A stretch of 45,020 nucleotides of DNA from positions 1 to 45,020 of the forward strand of contig NZ_JBBMFO010000016.1 in the NCBI RefSeq assembly GCF_040096015.1. The letters run 5' to 3'. Below, one piece after another: positions 1-6,868 of the stretch. How positions within the stretch are numbered: the first letter of the stretch is position 1; every line of letters begins with the position of its first letter. The stretch is from Peptoniphilus_A hominis. Its GTDB lineage: Bacteria > Bacillota > Clostridia > Tissierellales > Peptoniphilaceae. The notes below the pieces were generated by a model, which was given only the letters and a program-made list of their open reading frames with translations, was not told where the DNA came from and did not search any database. The translations under genes were made by a program, and so were the position numbers.

Positions 1-26
1 GCGTCTAAGTATTGATTTTTAAATGA

Positions 27-53
27 AAAGAGAGACTCGAGTTAACGAGTCTC
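27..53 (-). terminator. Intrinsic terminator after the DUF368 gene
   Basis: A perfect 8-bp inverted repeat (GAGACTCG at 32-39, CGAGTCTC at 46-53, 6-nt loop) is followed on the minus strand by a T-rich stretch (TCTTTTCATTT). It lies 22 bases past the stop codon of the minus-strand gene. Confidence 0.8.
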
Positions 54-75
54 CCCAATATTTGACATAGAGCCA

Positions 76-966
76 TTAATTTTCCCCAGTCTTATTTTTT
101 TCTGTTCTTATTTTTATAATTTCAAGAATAAATAAAATTATTATGCCTATAAAAAATCCAAGTGGGCTAAAGGTATCTCTAGTAAGTGGTGCATTTCCAC
201 CTATAGTTGTTGGACCCATGACTATGGCATAAAGAGAGCCCACCATCATGCCGATGATGAGATAGATCATCTTGTCCCTGGTCCTTCTCATCCTATCTCT
301 TATGACTCTAATGGACATAAAAATTCCAAATAAAATGCCAAGAGACATGACAAAAAGTGGCAAAATTTTTTCGAAATTAAAGCGAAGGACTTCCCCCACA
401 GCTTCAACGACAGGTATGTAAACTCCAGCTATTAGTAAAATAGATGAGCCAGATATGCCTGGTAGGACCATGACAGAAATTGCCAGAGCTCCTGCCAAGA
501 ATAAATAAAAATACTCAAAAATATTGGGCTCTATTAAGTCAAAATTTCCAATGAGCCTGCTCTTGCCACGAAAATAAACTAGAAGGGCAACTACAAGGAT
601 GCCAATAAAAATAAAATAAAAATCTTCCTTGTGGTACCTTAAAATTTCCCTTTCGCTATTTATTACAAAGGGAAGAGACATGGTAGTCAGCCCCAAAAAA
701 ACTGATGACATAAAATAAATTTCACTTTGAAATAATTCTGACAGGAAAAAAATACTCAAAAGTAGTCCAAAGACCCAGCCCAGACCAAGTTTTAGGAGAT
801 AAAAAAAGGCGGGCTTTCTCTTATTTTTCTCTCCCTCAAAAAATAGGTGGAGAGCTTCTATAAATTTATCATAAAATCCAAGTATGAAGGCAATAGTGCC
901 ACCACTCACTCCAGGAACGGAGTCGGCAAGAGCCATGATCATACCGTGAAAAACATCAATTAACAT
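76..966 (-). CDS. DUF368 membrane protein, PopT-like undecaprenyl-phosphate translocase
   Basis: This is a 296-residue polytopic membrane protein of the DUF368 family. The family-typical N-terminus is visible: a hydrophobic stretch followed by ADSVPGVSGGTIAFILGFYD, and a second related loop, LPGISGSSILLIAGVY, near residues 168-183. These two P-G-(V/I)-S-G loops look like an internal inverted duplication. DUF368 proteins (PopT) are known to recycle undecaprenyl phosphate, the lipid carrier of cell-wall synthesis, from the outer to the inner face of the membrane. Assignment to that role here is by family. The start is supported by GGAGG five bases before the ATG. A promoter with an extended -10 (TGTTATCAT, 984-992 on the minus strand) lies just upstream. 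The gene stands alone, with a terminator after it. Confidence 0.88.
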   Translation of the reverse strand: MLIDVFHGMIMALADSVPGVSGGTIAFILGFYDKFIEALHLFFEGEKNKRKPAFFYLLKLGLGWVFGLLLSIFFLSELFQSEIYFMSSVFLGLTTMSLPFVINSEREILRYHKEDFYFIFIGILVVALLVYFRGKSRLIGNFDLIEPNIFEYFYLFLAGALAISVMVLPGISGSSILLIAGVYIPVVEAVGEVLRFNFEKILPLFVMSLGILFGIFMSIRVIRDRMRRTRDKMIYLIIGMMVGSLYAIVMGPTTIGGNAPLTRDTFSPLGFFIGIIILFILEIIKIRTEKNKTGEN

Positions 967-1057
967 AATTCCTCCATGCCTCTATGATAACATTAAATGA
1001 TTGGTTTTATTATTAATTAATAGTAAAACTTCTTAAAATTCTATTAAAAATCGCATA

Positions 1058-1085
1058 AAATAAAAAATCCACTACTAAGTAGTGG
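1058..1085 (-). terminator. Intrinsic terminator after the first DUF-type membrane paralogue
   Basis: CCACTACT (1069-1076) and AGTAGTGG (1078-1085) pair perfectly and are followed on the minus strand by ATTTTTTATTTT. It sits 14 bases beyond the stop codon of the gene at 1100-1822. Confidence 0.8.
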
Positions 1086-1099
1086 AAAATTTATATAAC

Positions 1100-1822
1100 T
1101 TATGAGGCTTCTCTGTCTTCTCCTATTTCATCATAAATGCTTTCGATATTATCTAAGTAAATATCAGAAAGTCTTGCAATATAGTTTGGTCCCACTATAA
1201 CAGCTGCAATTGCTGCAACTATTAGGGCAATAAAGGAAACTGTCAAAATCTCTGGCATAGACTTTGCAGGAATTATCATGACAAGTGCCACAAGCGAAGA
1301 AATAATTGTAACCTTGAAATTTTTTAAGCCCATGATAAAAGTCTCTGAAAATAATTTAAAGCCTGCCTTTCCAATAAGTTTTAAGCAAGTAAAAAAGGGC
1401 AGGTCCCTATATCTTTCATCAGCCATAACAAAATTTGAATAGGCAAAAATAAGTGAAAGAAATACTGTTACTAAAATAAATAAAAGTGAAGCTAATAAAA
1501 TCCCTCTCATGCCAGCATCAGTTAATACAGCCCCAGTTCCTGATGTTAGAGCTGAAAATAAAAGTGCAACAGAACTTATTAGACCAATTAAAATATTCAT
1601 CAAGAAGACTTTTCCCGTAATTGTCTTTATTCCTCTAAAATATTCACTGAAGCTGCCTTCTCTATTATATAAAAGACCTCTACAGATTATGTAATTAATG
1701 ATCCAAGCAAATATCGTTCCAATTACAGCAAGATTTCCGTCATAAATTCTTTCAAAAACTCTCGCTATAATTCCACCTAAAATCATTAAAAGGATAACTG
1801 AACCGTAATTAAATTTTCTCAT
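1100..1822 (-). CDS. Unknown integral membrane protein, paralogue 1 of 3
   Basis: I do not recognise a named family for this 240-residue protein. Hydrophobicity suggests about six membrane segments, in three pairs, with a charged tail of about 30 residues at the C-terminus (SDIYLDNIESIYDEIG). It is clearly homologous to the protein at 3669-4394: both begin MRK(F/Y)NYGS, share DYIICRGLLY/NYIICRGLLY, REGSFSEYF and TGKVFLMNIL near residues 43-77, and have MADERYRDLPFF near residue 133. The shape resembles small YesL/DUF975-like membrane proteins, but that is only a resemblance. The start is set by AGGAGG seven bases upstream. An extended -10 promoter (TGTTAAAAT) lies about 35 bases before the start. 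It has its own promoter and terminator. Confidence 0.8.
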   Translation of the reverse strand: MRKFNYGSVILLMILGGIIARVFERIYDGNLAVIGTIFAWIINYIICRGLLYNREGSFSEYFRGIKTITGKVFLMNILIGLISSVALLFSALTSGTGAVLTDAGMRGILLASLLFILVTVFLSLIFAYSNFVMADERYRDLPFFTCLKLIGKAGFKLFSETFIMGLKNFKVTIISSLVALVMIIPAKSMPEILTVSFIALIVAAIAAVIVGPNYIARLSDIYLDNIESIYDEIGEDREAS

Positions 1823-1882
1823 TGTGACCTCCTATCTATGTCTGTTTTTATTTTAACACAAAATATACTTTAAAAACAAAAA

Positions 1883-1903
1883 AAGCCACTATCAAAGTGA
1901 CTT
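1883..1903 (-). terminator. Intrinsic terminator after the truncated paralogue
   Basis: On the minus strand the hairpin AAGTCACT...AGTGGCTT with a 5-nt loop (one G-U pair) is followed by seven T residues. The same hairpin recurs at 3641-3661, so it was copied together with the adjoining gene end. Confidence 0.75.
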
Positions 1904-1910
1904 TTTATTT

Positions 1911-2172
1911 TTATAAATCTTCTTCAACTGTCTTGGAATAAATCCCCTCATTGTTTTCTTCATAAATATCAGCTAGGCTTGCACGAAATCTTGGTGTGCA
2001 AAGGAAAAAAGCGATAGCAGCAATTCCACCAAATAAAAATGAAAATATAAGTCCTGATGGACTTTTAAAAGATAAAAATCCTGTGACAAGGGCTATGGGT
2101 AATGTTAGCAAGGAAATCTTATAGGTCCTAATTCCTGCCATAAAAGTTTCCTTAAATAATTTTAAACCTTCC
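1911..2172 (-). pseudogene. Truncated paralogue 2 of 3 (C-terminal third only)
   Basis: The open frame (2141 down to 1911, 76 residues) matches the last 76 residues of the full protein at 3669-4394 almost residue for residue: RASLADIYEENNE, FGGIAAIAFFL and KISLLT are shared. DNA similarity continues upstream through the coding region for KLFKE to about 2172 and then stops abruptly, so roughly the first 160 codons are gone. Immediately beyond the break lies a 16-base sequence (2178-2193) identical to the promoter region of the DUF368 gene (981-996), including the extended -10 TGTTATCAT. A short protein starting at the ATG at 2141 could therefore be expressed (AAGGA nine bases upstream). Remnant is the safer call. 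Confidence 0.75.
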
Positions 2173-2280
2173 CTTAGTCTATGATAACATTAATTCAAAA
2201 TTTTTATTATTTATATGAGCAATTTTAATAATTTTTTATAAAAAAGTATTATAATGTCCTTAGGAATTTTAGGAGGAAGT

Positions 2281-3627
2281 ATGAAAAATATAAGTATAAA
2301 TGAACCTGTGGCAAGTCTTGTGGAAAAATATCCTGACTTGAAAAATATCTTAAAGGATATTGGTTTTAGTGAAATTACAAATCCCTTGGCACTTTCTAGT
2401 GTCGGAAAAATTGTTTCAATAAAAAAGGGAGCTGGAATAAAAAATATTGACCTCGACATAATTAGGGAAAAATTGCAGGAAGGGGGCTTTAATCTCATTG
2501 AAGACCAAGATCCTCAAGATAATCCTTCAGATGAAGGCAAGAGGCTTGAGCTTTTAAAGTCCTATATTGAAAGAGTTTCCAAGGGCGAGGACCTGGAGGC
2601 TGTTAGAAGTGACTTTGTTAAAAATTTTAAGGATGTTTCTTCAAAGGAAATTGTTGCGGCAGAAGAAAGCCTAATAAAAAGTGGTCTTCCCCTTGAAAAG
2701 GTTCAAAAACTTTGCGACATCCACTCTGCCCTCTTCCACGAAAGCAATATTATAGACGAGAGCCAAAAGGACCTTGAAAAAATCCCTGGTCATCCCCTAA
2801 ATATTTTAAGCTTAGAAAATAAAAAAATTAAGTCCTTGGCTGATGGGGTTAAGGAAGGTGAAGACAAGCTAAAAAAGATAAGTGACCTTTTAAAAATAAA
2901 TTCTCACTATGGAAAAAAGGCTGGACTCATCTACCCTCTTTTGAAGACAAAGTACAAGATAAGTGGTCCAAGTGATGTAATGTGGGCTGTTGATGACGAG
3001 ATAAGAAGGGACCTATCAAAGATTATTAAGGCAAATTCTTATAGCCAAGAGGACCTCAATAAAATTTTAGACAGGGTTTATGAAATGATTTATAAGGAAG
3101 AAAATATCCTCTTCCCACTTTTAAAGGAAAACTTCACAGAGGAAGAGTGGAATAAAATCTATGGCGACCTTGGGGAGTATGGACTAGACCTAGTGGGTGA
3201 GCTTCCTCTTTGGAAGGACTACAAGCCTAAAGAAATTTCCCCAAAAGAAAAAATTTCTTCTGGAAGTCTAGACTTTGAAACTGGAAGTTTAAAGCTAAAT
3301 GAGGCCATGCAAATCCTAAGGACCCTTGATGCCGAGCTTACCTTTATAGATAAGGATGACTTGGTTAGATTTTATTCTGAGGGGGAAGACAAGATTTTCC
3401 CTAGGCCTAAGTCCTGTTTAAATAGGGATGTAACTTCTTGCCACCCACCAAAGGTTGTGCCAATGGTTAAGTCCTTGCTTGATGATTTTAAAAACAAGAG
3501 GAAGGACCGTCTGGTGGTGTGCAGGAATATTAAGGGTAAGAAAATTCTTGTTAAGTATCTTGCAGTCTATGAGGATGGGGAATATATAGGCACCCTAGAA
3601 ACAGTTGAAGACATAAGCCAATACTAA
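2281..3627 (+). CDS. DUF1858-DUF438-PAS protein with hemerythrin-like helices
   Basis: This 448-residue soluble protein has the domain order of DUF438 family proteins. A DUF1858-type N-terminus (residues about 4-60, EPVASLVEKYPDLKNILKDIG) is followed by the DUF438 helical region (about 75-145) and a hemerythrin-like four-helix segment (about 160-300) with the hallmarks AGLIYPLL, MWAVDDEIR and ENILFPLLKENF. A C-terminal PAS domain (about 340-448) contains the family's CHPPK motif. Members are thought to sense or handle small ligands or redox cues, but no reaction is established. The ATG at 2281 is preferred over one at 2254 because AGGAGG lies at 2270-2275 just before it. A TATAAT box at 2248-2253 provides a promoter. 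The gene is inserted between two paralogues of an unrelated membrane protein, on the opposite strand. Confidence 0.85.
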   Translation: MKNISINEPVASLVEKYPDLKNILKDIGFSEITNPLALSSVGKIVSIKKGAGIKNIDLDIIREKLQEGGFNLIEDQDPQDNPSDEGKRLELLKSYIERVSKGEDLEAVRSDFVKNFKDVSSKEIVAAEESLIKSGLPLEKVQKLCDIHSALFHESNIIDESQKDLEKIPGHPLNILSLENKKIKSLADGVKEGEDKLKKISDLLKINSHYGKKAGLIYPLLKTKYKISGPSDVMWAVDDEIRRDLSKIIKANSYSQEDLNKILDRVYEMIYKEENILFPLLKENFTEEEWNKIYGDLGEYGLDLVGELPLWKDYKPKEISPKEKISSGSLDFETGSLKLNEAMQILRTLDAELTFIDKDDLVRFYSEGEDKIFPRPKSCLNRDVTSCHPPKVVPMVKSLLDDFKNKRKDRLVVCRNIKGKKILVKYLAVYEDGEYIGTLETVEDISQY

Positions 3628-3640
3628 AGAGATTAAAAAA

Positions 3641-3661
3641 AAGCCACTATGAAAGTGACTT
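3641..3661. terminator. Bidirectional intrinsic terminator
   Basis: AAGCCACT and AGTGACTT form an 8-base hairpin, with a mispair on the plus strand and a G-U pair on the minus strand. It has a run of A on the left and TTTTTATTTTT on the right. It separates the convergent DUF438 gene and paralogue 3 and can serve both. Confidence 0.75.
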
Positions 3662-3668
3662 TTTATTT

Positions 3669-4394
3669 TTATAAATCTTCTTCAACAGTATTGGAATAAA
3701 TCCTCTCATTGTTTTCTTCATAAATATCAGCTAGGCTTGCACGAAATCTTGGTGTTAAGAGGAAAAAAGCGATAGCAGCAATTCCACCAAATATAAATGT
3801 AAAAATAAGTGCTGCTGGACTTTTAAGAGATAAAATTCCTGTGACAAGGGCTATGGCTCCTGTCAGCAAGGAAATCTTATAGGCTCTCACTCCTGCCATA
3901 AAACTTTCCTTAAATAATTTTAAACCTGTCCTTATAATGAGCATAAAAGTGTCAAAAAATGGAAGATCCCTGTATCTCTCATCTGCCATAAAAAAGTTCA
4001 CGTAGGCAAAAAGAAGAGATAAAAGAATTGTTATTAGTATAATTAAAACTATTGCGATTATAAGAACTCTTGTATTATTTATTGCAAAAGGCGTAAATAA
4101 AAATCCTGCTCCTGATATAAGTAGGGCAAAGATAAGTAGGATAACAGTTATAACTCCCACTAAGATGTTCATCAAAAAGACCTTGCCTGTCATAGTTTTT
4201 ATTCCCATAAAATATTCAGAAAAACTTCCCTCTCTCTTATAAAGAAGTCCCCTGCAAATTATGTAGTCAGAAATAAAAGTGACAAAGCCTCCAAGAATTG
4301 ACAAGTTGCCGTCAAAAATATTTTGCAAGATTCCAACAATTATTGCATTGGCTATAAGTATTAAGATAATAGATCCGTAATTGTACTTTCTCAT
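3669..4394 (-). CDS. Unknown integral membrane protein, paralogue 3 of 3
   Basis: A 241-residue polytopic membrane protein with about six hydrophobic segments and a charged C-terminal tail (RASLADIYEENNE). It is the full-length relative of the proteins at 1100-1822 and 1911-2172. The three copies share MADERYRDLPFF, REGSFSEYF and TGKVFLMNIL (the last two absent from the truncated copy). No function can be assigned. Start: AGGAGG six bases before the ATG, with an extended -10 (TGATAAAAT) about 35 bases upstream, the same promoter layout as paralogue 1. The upstream regions of both intact copies are recognisably similar (TATATTTTGTG next to the -10), so the duplication included the promoter. 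Confidence 0.8.
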   Translation of the reverse strand: MRKYNYGSIILILIANAIIVGILQNIFDGNLSILGGFVTFISDYIICRGLLYKREGSFSEYFMGIKTMTGKVFLMNILVGVITVILLIFALLISGAGFLFTPFAINNTRVLIIAIVLIILITILLSLLFAYVNFFMADERYRDLPFFDTFMLIIRTGLKLFKESFMAGVRAYKISLLTGAIALVTGILSLKSPAALIFTFIFGGIAAIAFFLLTPRFRASLADIYEENNERIYSNTVEEDL

Positions 4395-4512
4395 AATGAC
4401 CTCCTCTTTATCTGTGATTTTATTTTATCACAAAATATATTTATAAAAAACTTATTTATATTAAGTAGAATTTTGGGTATATAATAAAAGAAATATAATA
4501 AAGGAGGAAGAC

Positions 4513-4863
4513 ATGAAGAAAATATTAGGAGCTCTAGTGGCAAACTTTTTGTCCTTTTACATATTAGACATGATATTTGAAAATATTTATTTCTCAAAAC
4601 CAAGTGCCTTTATAGCAATGGCAATAATTTTCTCACTAGTTAACCTTACAATAAAACCAATACTAAAAGTTTTATCCCTTCCAATAACAATAGTAACTCT
4701 TGGACTATTTTCCTTGGTTATTAACGCAGTGGTCCTTGAAATTGCCTTTCATTTTGTGAGATCTGCATCTATTGGAAGCTTTGGCACAGCCTTTTGGGCA
4801 AGTATAGTTTTGAGTTTTATTAATAGTACTATAAGAGAAATAATGAGTAAAAACTTTAAGTAA
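4513..4863 (+). CDS. Phage_holin_4_2 / YvlD-type small membrane protein
   Basis: This 116-residue protein has four predicted membrane helices (about 4-22, 31-49, 56-78 and 88-108). It carries the central signature of the Phage_holin_4_2 family, with FSLVNLTIKPILKVLSLPIT at residues about 40-59 followed by a glycine-rich turn. Despite the family name these are mostly chromosomal bacterial proteins, such as Bacillus YvlD, and no phage genes adjoin it. The role is probably linked to membrane or envelope stress, but this is only family-level knowledge. The start is fixed by AAAGGAGG seven bases before the ATG, and a TATAAT box sits about 25 bases further upstream. It is monocistronic, ending at a strong terminator. 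Confidence 0.85.
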   Translation: MKKILGALVANFLSFYILDMIFENIYFSKPSAFIAMAIIFSLVNLTIKPILKVLSLPITIVTLGLFSLVINAVVLEIAFHFVRSASIGSFGTAFWASIVLSFINSTIREIMSKNFK

Positions 4864-4881
4864 AATTTCATAAAGAAAAAA

Positions 4882-4917
4882 TGCCGCAGTTATGAAAAAT
4901 CACTGCGGCACTTTTTA
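4882..4917. terminator. Strong bidirectional terminator
   Basis: A perfect 9-bp stem (TGCCGCAGT at 4882-4890, ACTGCGGCA at 4902-4910) has CTTTTTATT on its right side and A-rich sequence on its left (giving TTTTTTCTTT on the minus strand). It lies between the convergent genes at 4513-4863 and 4918-5223. Confidence 0.9.
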
Positions 4918-5223
4918 TTAACGATATTTTAAAACTTCTGTGGCAAGCTCTAGCATTTCAATGGCAACATTGAAATTTTCGCCAAAAAGATCGAAGACAG
5001 CATCTTCAGAAAGAACTCCACAAGGCAGGTCCTCTGGAATTTCGCCCCTGTCATATCTTTCCAAGTCTTCAAAGTAAGTTTCAGAAGAATAATAATCGCT
5101 GAGCTTTTTGTATTCCTCTTGATGAGCTTCAAACCTTTCAATGGCAGCTCTCAAATTTTCAATGAGATCATTGTGGTCATTTAAAATCTTTTCCATTTCA
5201 CTAATTCTTTTAATAGGATCCAT
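4918..5223 (-). CDS. DUF4298 domain protein
   Basis: A short, acidic, mostly helical cytoplasmic protein of 101 residues. Two helices rich in Glu and Lys (IKRISEMEKILNDHNDLIEN and the following RFEAHQEEYKKLSDYYSSE) precede a conserved acidic patch (DRGEIPEDLPCGVLSEDAVF). This is the pattern of DUF4298 proteins, whose function is unknown. The ATG at 5223 is preferred to an upstream in-frame ATG at 5286 because AAGGAGG lies six bases before it, and the extra 21 residues are AT-driven and not family-like. A TATAAT box about 45 bases upstream gives a plausible promoter. Confidence 0.8.
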   Translation of the reverse strand: MDPIKRISEMEKILNDHNDLIENLRAAIERFEAHQEEYKKLSDYYSSETYFEDLERYDRGEIPEDLPCGVLSEDAVFDLFGENFNVAIEMLELATEVLKYR

Positions 5224-5290
5224 AATATCCTCCTTATAATTAATTACATAAATCTTTATACCCTTATTATAAAAAATAAATTGCAAAAGA

Positions 5291-5315
5291 AAAAGATAGG
5301 ACTTTCATCCTATCT
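5291..5315 (-). terminator. Intrinsic terminator of the hydro-lyase operon
   Basis: AGATAGGA (5294-5301) pairs perfectly with TCCTATCT (5308-5315). On the minus strand the hairpin is followed by TTTTCTTTTGC. It lies about 40 bases past the last gene of the three-gene operon. Confidence 0.85.
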
Positions 5316-5353
5316 CTTATGAGGTTTGGTTTTTCGATTCTATCTAATCTAAC

Positions 5354-5962
5354 TTATTTTATATAGTGAACATGGTCAATAATATCTTTGTAAACTTCCT
5401 CTTTTCTCTCGTTATAAATAACTTTGTTTTGCTCAAAAATATTATTACCCTGGCTATCAATGGATACAATTAGGGGACCGAATTCCTCTACATCACATAC
5501 CCATAGAGTCTCTGGCATTCCCAAGTCTTTCCACTGTGCATCTACAATTTTATTAACTCTTGTCGCTGCCCAAACTGCATTGCCTGCAGGTATTACTACA
5601 TGAATGGCTTTATTTTTTTTGCAACCACGAGCAGTTCCTTCGCCCATGCCACCCTTGCCAATTATGACTCTTACTCCAGTTTTGTCGATAAACTCTTCTT
5701 CGAATTTTTCCATTCTCATTGAAGTAGTTGGTCCAACAGAGATCATTTCATAGTCTCCATCTTTTTCTGAAATAATAGGTCCTGCGTGTAGGATTGCCTT
5801 GTCCTTTACGTCAACTGGAAGTTCTAGTCCCTCTTCTATTACTCTTCTGTGAGCAACATCACGACAAGTTACCATTCTTCCTGAAAGATAAATTATATCT
5901 CCAACCTTTAAATCCTTTATATCTTCAGCTGATATAGGTGTTGTTAAAATTTTTTTACTCAT
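5354..5962 (-). CDS. Fe-S hydro-lyase beta subunit (fumarate hydratase / L-tartrate dehydratase type)
   Basis: The 202-residue protein matches the C-terminal (beta) half of class I fumarases and the TtdB subunit. Landmarks are the TCRDVAHRR motif near residue 33, HAGPI near 60, SVGPTTSMRM near 76, the GKGGM loop near 103, and EFGPLIVSIDSQGNN near 160. With the alpha subunit it would hydrate or dehydrate a four-carbon dicarboxylate: fumarate to malate, or tartrate to oxaloacetate. The ATG overlaps the stop of the alpha gene (ATGA), so the two are translationally coupled. Sequence alone does not settle fumarate versus tartrate; a fumarase role in malate/fumarate metabolism is slightly favoured for an anaerobe. 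It is the last gene of the operon. Confidence 0.88.
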   Translation of the reverse strand: MSKKILTTPISAEDIKDLKVGDIIYLSGRMVTCRDVAHRRVIEEGLELPVDVKDKAILHAGPIISEKDGDYEMISVGPTTSMRMEKFEEEFIDKTGVRVIIGKGGMGEGTARGCKKNKAIHVVIPAGNAVWAATRVNKIVDAQWKDLGMPETLWVCDVEEFGPLIVSIDSQGNNIFEQNKVIYNERKEEVYKDIIDHVHYIK

Positions 5963-6855
5963 AGTTCTATCCCCTCATGACTTAGTATTTCATAATTCAT
6001 TTCTTCATCAAGTACAATTAAGCCCCTTCTGTGAGACCAACATCCAACATTAAGTGCAACAGAAAGCACGCTTGGATGTCTTGCAGTGTTTACAATATTA
6101 ACACCCATTACAGAATTTTCTCCTCCAAAACCTTGAGGTCCAATTCCAATTTTATTTATGCCATCTTCAAGTCTCTTTTCTAGGTCTCTAGCTCTCTCAT
6201 CTTCGCTGTGGTCTCCAACTTTTTTCATGAGAGCAAGTTTTGAATTCATGGCTGCAGTTTCAATAGATGTTCCTATTCCAACTCCCACTAAAAGTGGTGG
6301 ACAAGCATTAAGTCCATAGGAAGTCATTCTGTCTAGGATGAATTTTACAACAGCTTCGTAGCCTTCGCCTGGCATAAGGGTTACACCTGCACCAGGAAGT
6401 GAGCAACCGCCACCTGCCATGTAAGTATAAATTTTTGCTGATGAGCCAGGGACAATTTTTGTAAATACTGTTGGAGTCCCCTTGCCAATATTTTTTCCTG
6501 TATTATATTCTTCAAAAGTTTCAACGCTATTGTGTCTAAGAGGCGTTTCCATAGTTGCCTTATAAGTAGCCTCTCTTAAAAGTTCTTCTAGGTTAGCCTT
6601 AAAGGGGAAGTCTTCTCCCACTTCACAGAAAAATTGTAGGACTCCTGTGTCTTGACAGGAAGGTCTCTTCATTTCCCATGCAAGCTCTTGATTCTTTTTC
6701 ATAGTTTCATAAATTGTCTTTGCCATAGGATTTGTCTCTTTTTCTGAAAGTTCCTTTAATTTGTCCTCAACATCCTTGGGAAGCTTCATACTAACTACAC
6801 CAACAAAGGCTGCCATTTCTTCAATAAATTTTTTTTCTAAATTTTCTCTCTTCAT
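5959..6855 (-). CDS. Fe-S hydro-lyase alpha subunit (fumarate hydratase / L-tartrate dehydratase type)
   Basis: A 298-residue N-terminal-type subunit of two-component class I fumarases (TtdA-like). Three cysteines in conserved positions should bind the [4Fe-4S] cluster: C67 in PSCQDTG, C185 in NACPPLLVGVGIG and C272 in VGCWSHRRG. The catalytic region also shows GGGCSLPGAG near 150 and GIGPQGFGGENSV near 237. The open cluster would activate the substrate hydroxyl, and the enzyme is expected to be oxygen-sensitive, which fits an anaerobe. It has a good AAGGAG site and lies 13 bases after the permease, overlapping the beta gene by four bases. The arrangement permease-alpha-beta suggests uptake and conversion of a dicarboxylate such as malate, fumarate or tartrate. 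Confidence 0.9.
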   Translation of the reverse strand: MKRENLEKKFIEEMAAFVGVVSMKLPKDVEDKLKELSEKETNPMAKTIYETMKKNQELAWEMKRPSCQDTGVLQFFCEVGEDFPFKANLEELLREATYKATMETPLRHNSVETFEEYNTGKNIGKGTPTVFTKIVPGSSAKIYTYMAGGGCSLPGAGVTLMPGEGYEAVVKFILDRMTSYGLNACPPLLVGVGIGTSIETAAMNSKLALMKKVGDHSEDERARDLEKRLEDGINKIGIGPQGFGGENSVMGVNIVNTARHPSVLSVALNVGCWSHRRGLIVLDEEMNYEILSHEGIEL

Positions 6856-6868
6856 TTTTTACTCCTTT

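Noticed and set aside
2211..2498. Minus-strand 95-codon frame
   Set aside because: It is antisense to the start of the DUF438 gene and its promoter, with no ribosome site.
4513..4863. Holin gene as evidence for a prophage
   Set aside because: The Phage_holin_4_2 name is historical; the neighbours are chromosomal genes and no phage structural or lysis genes are near.
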